From contig NZ_JAFG01000004.1 in NCBI RefSeq assembly GCF_000519305.1, positions 620,001 through 684,000 of the forward strand: DNA of 64,000 bases. Direction: 5' to 3'. The notes under the pieces were generated by a model. That model was not told the origin of the DNA. It did not search any database and saw only the letters and a program-made list of their open reading frames with translations. Source of the DNA: Mesorhizobium ciceri WSM4083. GTDB lineage: Bacteria; Pseudomonadota; Alphaproteobacteria; Rhizobiales; Rhizobiaceae. This document shows positions 53,152-62,235 of the stretch, piece by piece. The translations under genes were made by a program, and so were the position numbers. The first letter of the stretch is position 1; every line of letters begins with the position of its first letter.

Positions 53152-54654
53152 CTATGGCAGCCGGATCGCGACGGTCTTGGTCTCGGTGTAGAGCTGGAGC
53201 GCCTGCTCGCCAAGTTCGCGCCCCCAGCCCGACTGCTTGAAACCGCCGAACGGCATGGTGACGTCATTGAAGTTGTGGCAGTTCACCCAGACCGTGCCGG
53301 ATTTGATCTTCGCGGCCAGCCGATGCGCGGCGCCCAGATTGTTGGTCCAAATCGATGCGGCAAGGCCATATTCCGTGTCGTTGGCGTCCTTGGCGAGTTT
53401 GTCCAAATCCTCGTCGTCGAAGGGCATCGCGCAGGCCACCGGCCCGAATATCTCTTCGCGGATCACCGACATGTCCGGCCGCGTCCGGGAAATGACCGTC
53501 GGCTTGACGAAATAGCCGGTGTCACCGGCCCGTGTGCCGCCGGTGACGATCTCGGCGCCGTCACTCCTGCCTTCCGAGATCAGTCGGGTGATGCGTTCCA
53601 TCTGCTGCTGAGAGACGACGGGGCCGAGCTCGGTCGCAGGATCGAGCCCTGCGCCGAGCTTCAGCTTTTCGGCACGCGCCGCGATCCCGGACATGACCTT
53701 GTCGTAGATCTTCTTGTGAACGAAGAAACGCGTTCCAGCGCCGCAGCTCTGGCCGGCATTGAAAAATGCCGCGCTCGAGGCGCCCCCCACCGCCATATCG
53801 ATATCGGCATCGCCCAGCACGATGGTTGGCGCCTTGCCGCCCAGTTCCAGGCTGACCTTCTTGAGATTGCCGGTCGCGGCGCGGGCGATCAACCGGCCGA
53901 CTTCGGTCGAACCGGTGAAAGCCACCTTGTCGATATCGGGATGGGCCGCCATCGCCGCGCCAACCGTTTCGCCAAAGCCGGTCAGGATGTTGACCACGCC
54001 TTCCGGAAAGCCGGCGTCCTGAACCAGTCTGCCGAAATAGAGCGCCCCGAGCGGCGTCTGCTCGGCCGGCTTGAGCACGATGGTGCAGCCGGCCGCCAGC
54101 GCCGGCGCCACCTTCCAGGCGAGCATGCTGAGCGGGAAGTTCCATGGGATGATCTGGCCGACGACGCCGACCGGCTCGCGGCGGGTGTAGGCATGCCAGT
54201 CACCCGGTGCGTTGACGGTCATCGTCTCGCCATTGATCTTGGTGGCCCACCCCGCATAGTAGCGGAACGTCTCGGCCGTGAACGGCACCTCGCCGTTACG
54301 GGAATCGCCGATCGGCTTGCCGCTTTCATAGGAATTGAGCGTTGCCAGCATACCGACATTGGCATCAATCAGATCGGCGAGTTTCCAGATCAGCCTGGCG
54401 CGCTCGGCCGGCACCATTTTCGACCATGGACCGTCGATCGCCGTCCGGGCGGCCTTGACCGCCAGATCGACATCGGCGCCATCACCGGCCGGCACCTGCG
54501 CGATAACCCGGCCATTCGAGGGGTCGATGACGTCGAGCGACTGTCCGGAGGCCGCCGGCAGCCATGCGCTGCCGATCAGCATCGCATGCTTGCCACCGAC
54601 GAACGCCGCCACCTTGGGATCGAGTGGTGGCACGGCATCGAGATGTATGTTCAT
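53152..54654 (-). CDS. NAD-dependent aldehyde dehydrogenase
   Basis: 500 aa. IPWNFPLSMLAWKVAPALAAG, FTGSTEVGR, Glu in SLELGGKAP, catalytic Cys in NAGQSCGAGTRF and EEIFGPVAC. The ATG at 54654 is preceded by GGAGGAAATC. The order of genes places it between the lactonase (12 bp downstream) and a second aldehyde dehydrogenase (25 bp upstream). It oxidises an aldehyde intermediate of this pathway; the substrate is unknown. Confidence 0.93.
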   Translation of the reverse strand: MNIHLDAVPPLDPKVAAFVGGKHAMLIGSAWLPAASGQSLDVIDPSNGRVIAQVPAGDGADVDLAVKAARTAIDGPWSKMVPAERARLIWKLADLIDANVGMLATLNSYESGKPIGDSRNGEVPFTAETFRYYAGWATKINGETMTVNAPGDWHAYTRREPVGVVGQIIPWNFPLSMLAWKVAPALAAGCTIVLKPAEQTPLGALYFGRLVQDAGFPEGVVNILTGFGETVGAAMAAHPDIDKVAFTGSTEVGRLIARAATGNLKKVSLELGGKAPTIVLGDADIDMAVGGASSAAFFNAGQSCGAGTRFFVHKKIYDKVMSGIAARAEKLKLGAGLDPATELGPVVSQQQMERITRLISEGRSDGAEIVTGGTRAGDTGYFVKPTVISRTRPDMSVIREEIFGPVACAMPFDDEDLDKLAKDANDTEYGLAASIWTNNLGAAHRLAAKIKSGTVWVNCHNFNDVTMPFGGFKQSGWGRELGEQALQLYTETKTVAIRLP

Positions 54655-54679
54655 GATTTCCTCCGAACGGTCTCTTCGA

Positions 54680-56179
54680 TCAGCGCTGGACGAACGGCGC
54701 GGGAATGGAATTCCCGGCATCGATCCAGATGCTTTTTTCCTGAAGATATTCGTAGATGGCGGTCTGGCCGTTCTCGCGGCCAATGCCCGACTGCTTGTAG
54801 CCGCCGAACGGGGAGAGAGGACTGGTGGCGCGATACATGTTGACCCAGACCATGCCAGCCTCGAGCCGTTCCGGCAGGCGCATGGCGCGCCCCAGATTCT
54901 GCGTCCACATCCCGGCCGCAAGCCCGTAGATGGTGTCGTTGGCGATGGCCACCGCCTCGTCCTCGTCATCGAAGGGAATGATCGACAGCACCGGCCCGAA
55001 GACCTCTTCCTGGGCGATGCGCATGGACGACTTCACGTTGCCGAAGATCGTCGGCTCCACGAACCAGCCGTCGGCGATCGATGTGTCCTCGGGTATCTTG
55101 CCGCCGAGCAATTGCGCAGCGCCCTCACCGTTGGCGATACTGATGTAGTCGAGCACTTTGGCGCGCTGCGGCAGGGTGGTGATCGGACCGACCTGGGTCT
55201 CGGGGTCGAGCGGATCTCCGATCTTCGCGGTCCTGGCGAAGGCGACCAGCTTCTCCGTCACCTGGTCGTAGACCGAGCGCTGCACGAGTGCGCGCGAGCC
55301 GGCGATACAGGTCTGGCCGGTTGCGGCGAAGATGCCGGAAACGAGACCGGGGATGGCGGCTTCCATCTTGGCGTCAGCGAAGACGATGTTGGCGGATTTG
55401 CCGCCGAGCTCGAGCGTGACCTTCTTGAGCCCGCCGGCGGCAGCCTGATAGACGCGGCGGCCGGTTGCATCACCACCGGTGAATGCCACTTTCGCTACAT
55501 CTGGATGCGTGACGAGGCGGTCACCGATTTCATGGCCGAAGCCGGTGACGATGTTGACGACGCCCTTGGGAAAGCCCGCTTTCTCGAAAAGCCGGCCGAA
55601 GAACAAGGCCGAGACCGACGAGAATTCCGACGGTTTCCAGACGATCGTGTTGCCGGCCGCGAGCGCTGGAGCAAGCTTCCACGTCGCCAGCATCAGGGGC
55701 GAGTTCCACGGTGTGATTGCGGCCACAACCCCGAGCGGCTCGCGGCGCGTGTAGTTGAACACGCCGGGCTTGTCGATCGGGATGACACGGCCCTCGATCT
55801 TGTCGGCAAGGCCGCCAAAGAAGCGGAACCATTGCGGAATGTATTTGCACTGCATCCGCATTTCATTGATCAGCTTGCCGTTGTCGCGGGATTCGAGAAC
55901 GGCCAGGTTTTCGGCCTCCTCCGCCACGAGATCGGCAAAGCGCGTCATGATCTGCCCACGTGCGCTTGGGGTCATCGTGCGCCACTCGCCGCGGAAGGCG
56001 GCCGCGGCCGCCTGAACGGCCGCATCGACATCGGCTACCCCAGCGCGCGGAACGAGCGCCCAGGCCTTGCCTGTGAAGGGATCGAAGGATTCGAAAAAAT
56101 CCCCCGACTGCGCGGCGGCCGGGCGGCCGCCGATCAGCATCGAGAGCTTTTCCGTGGCGAGCGGCGGACGGGTCGTCAT
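54680..56179 (-). CDS. NAD-dependent aldehyde dehydrogenase, second copy in the operon
   Basis: 499 aa. TPWNSPLMLATWKLAPALAAGNTIVWKPSE, FTGGDATGR, Glu in TLELGGKSA, catalytic Cys in ATGQTCIAGSRA and EEVFGPVLS. NMYRATSPLSPFGGYKQSGIGREN near the end resembles the enzyme at 23921-25417 more than its neighbour, so the two in this operon probably take different aldehydes. Its ATG overlaps the next upstream gene's stop (ATGA). Confidence 0.93.
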   Translation of the reverse strand: MTTRPPLATEKLSMLIGGRPAAAQSGDFFESFDPFTGKAWALVPRAGVADVDAAVQAAAAAFRGEWRTMTPSARGQIMTRFADLVAEEAENLAVLESRDNGKLINEMRMQCKYIPQWFRFFGGLADKIEGRVIPIDKPGVFNYTRREPLGVVAAITPWNSPLMLATWKLAPALAAGNTIVWKPSEFSSVSALFFGRLFEKAGFPKGVVNIVTGFGHEIGDRLVTHPDVAKVAFTGGDATGRRVYQAAAGGLKKVTLELGGKSANIVFADAKMEAAIPGLVSGIFAATGQTCIAGSRALVQRSVYDQVTEKLVAFARTAKIGDPLDPETQVGPITTLPQRAKVLDYISIANGEGAAQLLGGKIPEDTSIADGWFVEPTIFGNVKSSMRIAQEEVFGPVLSIIPFDDEDEAVAIANDTIYGLAAGMWTQNLGRAMRLPERLEAGMVWVNMYRATSPLSPFGGYKQSGIGRENGQTAIYEYLQEKSIWIDAGNSIPAPFVQR

Positions 56180-56553
56180 GCTCCGACTTCCTGCATGGCT
56201 TCGCGCGCGAGCCGGAAGGCATCGACGCCGGCCGGTACGCCGGCATAGATCGCGACCTGCAGAAGGACTTCGCGGATCTCGTCCTTGGTCACGCCGTTGG
56301 TCAGCGCGCCCTTCACATGCATCTTCAGCTCGTGCGGACGATTGAGCGCGGAAAGCATGGCGAGGTTCAGCATGCTGCGCGTCTTCTTGTCGAGCGTGTC
56401 GCGGCCCCAGACGGCGCCCCAGCAATATTCCGTCACGAGTTCCTGCATCGGACGATTGAAATCGTCGGCGCTGGCGAAGGATTTCTCGACGAACTCGGCG
56501 CCCAGAACCGATTTGCGGATTTCAAAACCCTTGTCGAATACGTCCTTGCCCAT
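56176..56553 (-). CDS. Carboxymuconolactone decarboxylase family protein
   Basis: 125 aa all-helical. It has NRPMQELVTEYCWGAVWGRDTLDKKTRSMLNLAMLSALNRPHELKMHVKGALTNGVTKDEIREVLLQVAIYAGVPAGVDAF, the gamma-carboxymuconolactone decarboxylase/AhpD domain (key pieces WGR, SMLNLAML and ELKMHVKGA). There is no CxxC, so it is not a peroxidase of the AhpD kind. It may decarboxylate a lactone acid. Start at ATG 56553; MISQATGKDHP upstream is less likely. Confidence 0.9.
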   Translation of the reverse strand: MGKDVFDKGFEIRKSVLGAEFVEKSFASADDFNRPMQELVTEYCWGAVWGRDTLDKKTRSMLNLAMLSALNRPHELKMHVKGALTNGVTKDEIREVLLQVAIYAGVPAGVDAFRLAREAMQEVGA

Positions 56554-56582
56554 TGGATGGTCCTTTCCAGTTGCTTGGGAGA

Positions 56583-56990
56583 TCAAAGGCCGGGAGTCGG
56601 CCGGTACTTGCGGCCGCGCGCGATCACGTGGCCGAGCGAGCCGTTGGTCAGGTAGATCTGCGTCGCCTTGGAATCGTAGGGGACGTTCTCCTGGCCGGGG
56701 TAGCCGATCAGCTCGCGCACGCGCGGGCTCATATAGTAGGTGGCTATGGCAATCGTTGTGATCGCCGAGAAGGCTTCGCCGTCCTCCTTGTTGAGGCTTT
56801 CCAGGCGAGCTTCAGCGCCGGTGCCCGGATCGACCGCGATGCCGCGCGCAAAGCCCGGCTTCAGATCAACACGAAAATCCAACGACTTCTCGACATCGGC
56901 GTAGCCGCAGACGTCGCTGAACTTCGGCATCTTGCCATGCGCGGGGATCAGGAAGTCTGCCAGCGCAAGGAAGGCGTTCTCGTTCGACAT
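56583..56990 (-). CDS. Gluconate-2-dehydrogenase-subunit-3-like small subunit
   Basis: 135 aa. NAFLALADFLIPAHGKMPKFSDV at the N-terminus is typical of the small subunit (gluconate 2-dehydrogenase subunit 3 family) that accompanies GMC-type membrane dehydrogenases. No signal peptide was seen, whereas most relatives have a Tat signal. It starts 1 bp after the GMC gene stop. A cytochrome c subunit, usual third partner, is not in the window. Confidence 0.75.
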   Translation of the reverse strand: MSNENAFLALADFLIPAHGKMPKFSDVCGYADVEKSLDFRVDLKPGFARGIAVDPGTGAEARLESLNKEDGEAFSAITTIAIATYYMSPRVRELIGYPGQENVPYDSKATQIYLTNGSLGHVIARGRKYRPTPGL

Positions 56991-56991
56991 G

Positions 56992-58665
56992 TCAGGCCAC
57001 CTTCTGGTTGCGGCGCTCGCCGATCATGCGGCGTGTATTGCGCAGCGCGACGGCCATGATGGTCGCTGTCGGATTGGTGGCACCCGAGGTCGGGAAGGTC
57101 GAGGCATCCATAACGTAGAGATTTGGCACGTCGTGGCAGGCGCCCCATTGATCGACGACCGAACGCTTTGGATCGTCGCCCATGACGGTGGTGCCGATGA
57201 GATGCCAGCCCGATTCACGCACCGGCGTCGAAACCAGCGTCTCGATGGCACCGGCGGCGCGCACCGATTCCAGGCAGCGGTCAATGTTGAACTTGAGCAG
57301 CCGGTTGGAATTCTCGTTGACCTTGTAGACGATCTGCGGCGCCGGCAGGCCATCGGAATCCACCAGATCCTTCGACAGCACCACCTGGTTGCTCTCCTCC
57401 GGAAGATCTTCGCCGACGATGCCCCAGATCAGCGAGTGGCCGAAGCGGCGGGCCACATTTTCATGCAGGTTGGCCCCCCAGAAATCCTGGAACCGGCCGC
57501 TTTCGGCGACATAGACCTTGGACCCCGTCGCGCCGGACACGCCGACCGGTCCGCCCGACGGCATGCAATTCCATTTCGATCCGCGTACAAAGCCGCGACT
57601 TTCGTCGGTCTCGTAGAACTCCAGCGAATAGACCTGCTGGCCGAAGGGACCGCGCCAGGAATCGAGCGGGTCCTCATAGGATGCGAGTACGCTTGCGAAG
57701 GGATGCATCATCAGCCGCTTGCCGACCAGGCCGGAGGAGTTGGCGAGACCGTCTGGAGTTCTGGACCCTCCCGACATCAGCAGCAGCCGGGGCGTGCCGA
57801 CGCCATTGGCGCACACGATGACCACCTTGGCGCGTTGGCGCCGGTCGCGCCCGTTCGCGTCGACATAGACGACACCGGTCGCCAGCCCCTGCTCATTCGT
57901 CTCGATTTCTTTCACGCGGGCACGGGTGACGAGCCGCGCGCCGGCCTTCAGTGCCAGCGGCCAATGCGACCGGTCGGTCGTGGATTTCGCGCCCTCCGGA
58001 CAGCCGGTCAGACAGGTTCCACGGCGTACGCACGGATTGAGTTCGCCGAACTTCTCCGACGGGATGGCATTGCTACCCGGCCACCAGTGCCAGCCCATCT
58101 TCTCCATACCCAGCGCACCGCGCTGACCAACGGAGCCCATCGGCAGCGCCGGAAAGGGATAGGCCCCACGCGGCGGATAGGCCGGATCGCCAGCGAGACC
58201 GGAGACGCCCACCTCGCGTTCGATCTCGAGCTGGTAAGGCAGCAGGTCTTCATAGGTAAACGGCCAGTCCTCGGCCACGCCATCCATCGACCGCACGCGG
58301 AAGTCGGACGGCAGGAAATGCATCCACTGCGCGCCGTAGAGGGTCGCGCTGCCACCGACGCCGGCAAACATCAGCGGGTTGATATCCGTCGTCGACGTGT
58401 CGACGGGATAGTCGTTGGGATTGTCGCGGACGTTGGGATTGGGATGCCAGAGCTTGGTGCTGACAAGCTCGTGTTCCGGACGCGCGCCGGTATAATCGGC
58501 ATAGTCCGGCCATTCGCCCTGCTCGAGCACGACGACGGAAATGCCGGCGCGCGCCAGATGAAGTGCGGCGACCGAGCCGGATGGGCCGGCCCCGACGATC
58601 ACGACATCCACTTCCTCGTCGCGCCTTGCCCGTGCACCGCGATCCGCCAGAACTTCAACGGTCAT
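56992..58665 (-). CDS. GMC family FAD-dependent oxidoreductase (sugar/polyol dehydrogenase)
   Basis: 557 aa. FAD-binding VDVVIVGAGPSGSVAALHLARAG near residue 20, GVGGSATLYGAQWM (flavin contact), a cysteine-rich segment CVRRGTCLTGCPEGAKS, and the active-site His and Asn in GWHLIGTTVMGD and NPTATIMA. It is the large catalytic subunit type of gluconate or sorbose dehydrogenase. It would oxidise a sugar or polyol and pass electrons through the small subunit. GGGAGGAAGAGA lies before the ATG. Confidence 0.92.
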   Translation of the reverse strand: MTVEVLADRGARARRDEEVDVVIVGAGPSGSVAALHLARAGISVVVLEQGEWPDYADYTGARPEHELVSTKLWHPNPNVRDNPNDYPVDTSTTDINPLMFAGVGGSATLYGAQWMHFLPSDFRVRSMDGVAEDWPFTYEDLLPYQLEIEREVGVSGLAGDPAYPPRGAYPFPALPMGSVGQRGALGMEKMGWHWWPGSNAIPSEKFGELNPCVRRGTCLTGCPEGAKSTTDRSHWPLALKAGARLVTRARVKEIETNEQGLATGVVYVDANGRDRRQRAKVVIVCANGVGTPRLLLMSGGSRTPDGLANSSGLVGKRLMMHPFASVLASYEDPLDSWRGPFGQQVYSLEFYETDESRGFVRGSKWNCMPSGGPVGVSGATGSKVYVAESGRFQDFWGANLHENVARRFGHSLIWGIVGEDLPEESNQVVLSKDLVDSDGLPAPQIVYKVNENSNRLLKFNIDRCLESVRAAGAIETLVSTPVRESGWHLIGTTVMGDDPKRSVVDQWGACHDVPNLYVMDASTFPTSGATNPTATIMAVALRNTRRMIGERRNQKVA

Positions 58666-58701
58666 TCTCTTCCTCCCTTGGGGTCCAACGGCAGCATCTG
58701 G

Positions 58702-59670
58702 TCAGGCGAGCCGCGTCCGGTAAAACGCCGCCGCGCCGATGATGATGACACCCTTGATGATGAGCTGCATCTCGATCGGAAATCCGAGCAGCAGCACGAG
58801 ATTGTTGATCACCACCAGAACGGCCACGCCAAGCAGCGCCGCAAAGATGTTGCCGCGCCCACCGGTAAGCGCGACCCCGCCCATCACGGCGGCAACGATG
58901 GAGTCCAGTTCGTAGCCTTGGCCGACCCAGTTCGAAACGGTGCCGACATAGCCGAGCAGGAACAGTCCGCCTATTCCCGCGCAGACCGAGCAGATGACGT
59001 AGCAGAGGATGACCACGCGATCGGGCGCGACGCCGTTGAGGAACGCCGCCTTCGGATTGCTTCCGACCATGAATATCTCACGGCCGAGGCGTGACCGGTG
59101 CAGCACGATGCCGAACGCGATCGCCAGAAATGCCAGGGTGATCAGATTGACGGGAACGCCAAAAATCCGTCCGGAGGCCAGAAAGCCCATGCCCGGCGGC
59201 AAGGTGCTGATCGGCGCCCCGCCAGTATAGGCGAAACGGATGCCCTGCAGGATGATCATCATCGCCAGCGTTGCCAGAAACGGGCTGACATTGCGCTTGG
59301 CGACGAGCCAGCCATTCACCAGACCCACCGCGGCCGACAGGGCGATCGCGGCGATGAAGATCATCGGAATCGCCTCATTGGTCGTGGCTTTGAAAGCAGT
59401 CGCCAGCACGGCCACTGTCGCCATCAGCGAGGCCACGGACAGGTCCAATCCGCGCACCAGGATGACAAAGGTCTGGCCGACGACGACCATGCCAAGCGGT
59501 GCCGCGATCGTCAGCACATTGACCAGGTTGGCCGGCCGCAGAAAGGTCGGTGAAGCGAGAGCCGCAACGATCATCAGCACGGCCAGGAAGATCATCAGTC
59601 CGTAGCGCTCGAAGACTGACGCCATGGACATGCCTTGCGATCGCGGCATCGGGGTATCAAGAGGCGCCAT
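58702..59670 (-). CDS. CUT2 ABC importer, permease (second)
   Basis: 322 aa membrane protein with RGLDLSVASLMA and GGVALTGGRGNIFAALLG. The start at ATG 59670 (MAPLDTPMP) overlaps the stop of the first permease gene by 1 bp. It forms a heterodimer with the permease at 59670-60623. Confidence 0.93.
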   Translation of the reverse strand: MAPLDTPMPRSQGMSMASVFERYGLMIFLAVLMIVAALASPTFLRPANLVNVLTIAAPLGMVVVGQTFVILVRGLDLSVASLMATVAVLATAFKATTNEAIPMIFIAAIALSAAVGLVNGWLVAKRNVSPFLATLAMMIILQGIRFAYTGGAPISTLPPGMGFLASGRIFGVPVNLITLAFLAIAFGIVLHRSRLGREIFMVGSNPKAAFLNGVAPDRVVILCYVICSVCAGIGGLFLLGYVGTVSNWVGQGYELDSIVAAVMGGVALTGGRGNIFAALLGVAVLVVINNLVLLLGFPIEMQLIIKGVIIIGAAAFYRTRLA

Positions 59671-60623
59671 CAATATCTCCGCCTTGTGGTGTGGATGCCG
59701 ACCGCGATGATGATGATGAGACCCTGGATGACCCACTGGTAGTAGGACGAGACATTGACGAAGTTCAGCAGGCTGTTGAGCATGGTGACGAGCAGCACGC
59801 CGAGGAAAGTACCGAGCACGCCGCCTCTGCCGCCGGCCAGAATAGTGCCTCCGACCACGACTGGCATGACCGACTGCAGCGTCAGCGCGGCGCCGATGCG
59901 CGGGTCGCCAACGCCGGTGCGGGCGGTCAGGAAAATCGCCGCTATGCCGGCGCACAGGCCCGACAGCGCGTAGGCAAGCACCACGATACGATCGACCGGC
60001 AACCCGTTCAGCCGCGCCGCTTCCCGATCGCCGCCGACGAAGTAGATGCTGCGGCCCGTACGCGTGCGCTGCAGCCAAAGTCCGGCGAGCGCGAAAATCA
60101 CCACGAGCACGATTGCACTGAGCGGAATACCGCCGACCTTTGCATAGGCAATATCCGCGAAGGCGCGCGGTACGGAGCCGCCGGGCTCCTTGCGGTACAT
60201 CAGCGTTGCGCCGAAGATGATCGAGGACATGCCGAGCGTGACGATCAGGGGATGGACGCGCAACACGACCGTCAGCAATCCGTTGAGCGCGCCGACAGCG
60301 GTCGCGGCGAGCAATGCCAGCGGGAGTGCAAGCCAGACCAGATCCGGACGCCATTCGAGGAAGTTTGCCAGAAAGACGGTGATCGCACCGACCAGCGAGC
60401 CGATCGCCAGATCGATGCCGCCCATCAGCACGACGAACGTCTGACCCAGGCTGACCATGCCCAGCACGATGAGCTGCTGGAACAGATTGCCGATGTTGCG
60501 CCAGGTCAGGAACCGATCGGACAACAAGCCGCCGGCGACGGCAAGCAGTACCAGCAGCACTGCCACGATCAGATAGGAAAGCAACAGCCGGTTGCGGCGA
60601 AGATCCACCGTGATCGCGCTCAT
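59670..60623 (-). CDS. CUT2 ABC importer, permease (first)
   Basis: 317 aa. MGGIDLAIGSLVGAI and GGTILAGGRGGVLGTFLG are typical RbsC-type motifs. Its ATG overlaps the end of the ATPase gene by 4 bp, so ATPase and both permeases are coupled. Confidence 0.93.
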   Translation of the reverse strand: MSAITVDLRRNRLLLSYLIVAVLLVLLAVAGGLLSDRFLTWRNIGNLFQQLIVLGMVSLGQTFVVLMGGIDLAIGSLVGAITVFLANFLEWRPDLVWLALPLALLAATAVGALNGLLTVVLRVHPLIVTLGMSSIIFGATLMYRKEPGGSVPRAFADIAYAKVGGIPLSAIVLVVIFALAGLWLQRTRTGRSIYFVGGDREAARLNGLPVDRIVVLAYALSGLCAGIAAIFLTARTGVGDPRIGAALTLQSVMPVVVGGTILAGGRGGVLGTFLGVLLVTMLNSLLNFVNVSSYYQWVIQGLIIIIAVGIHTTRRRY

Positions 60624-62161
60624 CCGACCGGCTCCGCTCGCTGATCCGTTTCCGCCTCGCGGTGCCCGACAGATCGCACGGCGAGATCCATGATCGCCTC
60701 CTCGCCGAGTGCATCGCCTTTGATTTCGCCGACGACGTGGCCTTGCGCCATGACGAAGACCCTGTCGGAGAGACCGACGATTTCGGGCAGCTCTGAACTG
60801 ATCATCAGCACACCGACGCCAGAATCCGCCAGCCGGCGCACGATACGGTAAATCTCCACCTTGGCCCCGATATCAACCCCGCGCGTCGGTTCGTCGAGGA
60901 TAAGCAGCCTGCTGGCGATCCGCGACCAGCGGCTGAACAGCACCTTCTGCTGGTTTCCCCCAGAGAGATTGCCGATCTTTACGTCAGGCGACGGCGTCGC
61001 GACCGAAAAATCCTGGATCTGCTGCATCGCCACAGCACGTTCCTGCTTCCTGTCGATCAGGCCATGTTTCGTTATGCTGTCGAGGTCGGGCGCCACGATG
61101 TTTGCGGAAATCGGCAGACCGAGAAACAGGCCGTCGTCCTTGCGGCTCTCGGTTAGAAAACCGAGCCCACGCCCTATCGAACCCTTCGGAAGCATTGTCT
61201 CGAATGGCTTGCCATCAAATTCGATCACCCCGCTCTCGACGGCGCGCGTGCCGAAGATAGCCTCGGCAACCTCCGTGCGCCCCGAACCGACCATGCCGGC
61301 CACGCCGACGATTTCGCCAACCTTGACGTTGAGGCTGACGTCGCGGACGCGCGGACCGGCCTTGAGATTGCGAACTGTGAGCACATCCGGGCCGCCCGCC
61401 GGTGCCGTACGCCGCGGCGGATAGATCTGGCTGAGCCGGCGACCAACCATTCGAGTGATCATCTCTTCACGCGTGAGCGCGCTTACCGGGCTGGTGCCGA
61501 CGAGCTGGCCGTCCTTGAGTATGGTCACCATGTCGGCGATTTCGAATATCTCCTCAAGCCTGTGGGAGACGTAGACGATGCCGACGCCTTCGTTGCGCAG
61601 CCTGCGCATGTTCTCGAACAAAAGATCGACCTCGCGGCCAGCGATGACCGCCGTCGGTTCGTCCAGGATGAGAAGCCGTACCCTGCCGACCAGGGCTTTC
61701 GCGATCTCGACCATTTGCTGATCGGCAAGCGGCAATTCGTCAATCCTGGCGTGGGTTGGAATATCCACGCCGAGTTGCGCGAGGATTTCAGCGGCGCGGA
61801 CGTGGCGGGCGCGGTTCGAAATGAGACCAAACCTGCCGCGGGGCTGTGTATCGACCAAAATGTTCTCGGCGACCGAAAGTTCGGGAAAAAGCGCAAGCTC
61901 TTGATGGATCACGTGGATGCCGGCAGCGCGTGCTTCCTTCGGCGACTGCCAGGAAACCGGCTTGCCTAGATAGGTCATGGTCCCGGAATTCGGTTTGGTC
62001 ACGCCGCCCATAACGCGGATCAGCGTCGACTTGCCTGCGCCATTTTCGCCGAGAAGGGCGTGAATTTCGCCTGGCTGCACGGCGAAATCGACCTTGTCCA
62101 GGGGTTTGACTCCAGGATAGTCCTTCTCGATCTGGCTGAGCTCAATAACAGACGCTGACAT
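60620..62161 (-). CDS. CUT2 ABC importer, tandem ATP-binding protein
   Basis: 513 aa. Domain 1: GENGAGKST, DELPLADQQMVEIAKAL, LLILDEPTAVI. Domain 2: GMVGSGRTE, LSGGNQQK, LLILDEPTRGVDIGAK. Belongs to the third CUT2 importer in the window. The binding-protein gene lies 74 bp upstream. Confidence 0.94.
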   Translation of the reverse strand: MSASVIELSQIEKDYPGVKPLDKVDFAVQPGEIHALLGENGAGKSTLIRVMGGVTKPNSGTMTYLGKPVSWQSPKEARAAGIHVIHQELALFPELSVAENILVDTQPRGRFGLISNRARHVRAAEILAQLGVDIPTHARIDELPLADQQMVEIAKALVGRVRLLILDEPTAVIAGREVDLLFENMRRLRNEGVGIVYVSHRLEEIFEIADMVTILKDGQLVGTSPVSALTREEMITRMVGRRLSQIYPPRRTAPAGGPDVLTVRNLKAGPRVRDVSLNVKVGEIVGVAGMVGSGRTEVAEAIFGTRAVESGVIEFDGKPFETMLPKGSIGRGLGFLTESRKDDGLFLGLPISANIVAPDLDSITKHGLIDRKQERAVAMQQIQDFSVATPSPDVKIGNLSGGNQQKVLFSRWSRIASRLLILDEPTRGVDIGAKVEIYRIVRRLADSGVGVLMISSELPEIVGLSDRVFVMAQGHVVGEIKGDALGEEAIMDLAVRSVGHREAETDQRAEPVG

Positions 62162-62235
62162 ATCCGGTGCTCGAACTGTTCAATGCACGTCCGGTGCACG
62201 CCCAGGATGGGCGCACACCGGGTCGCCTGGGAAGC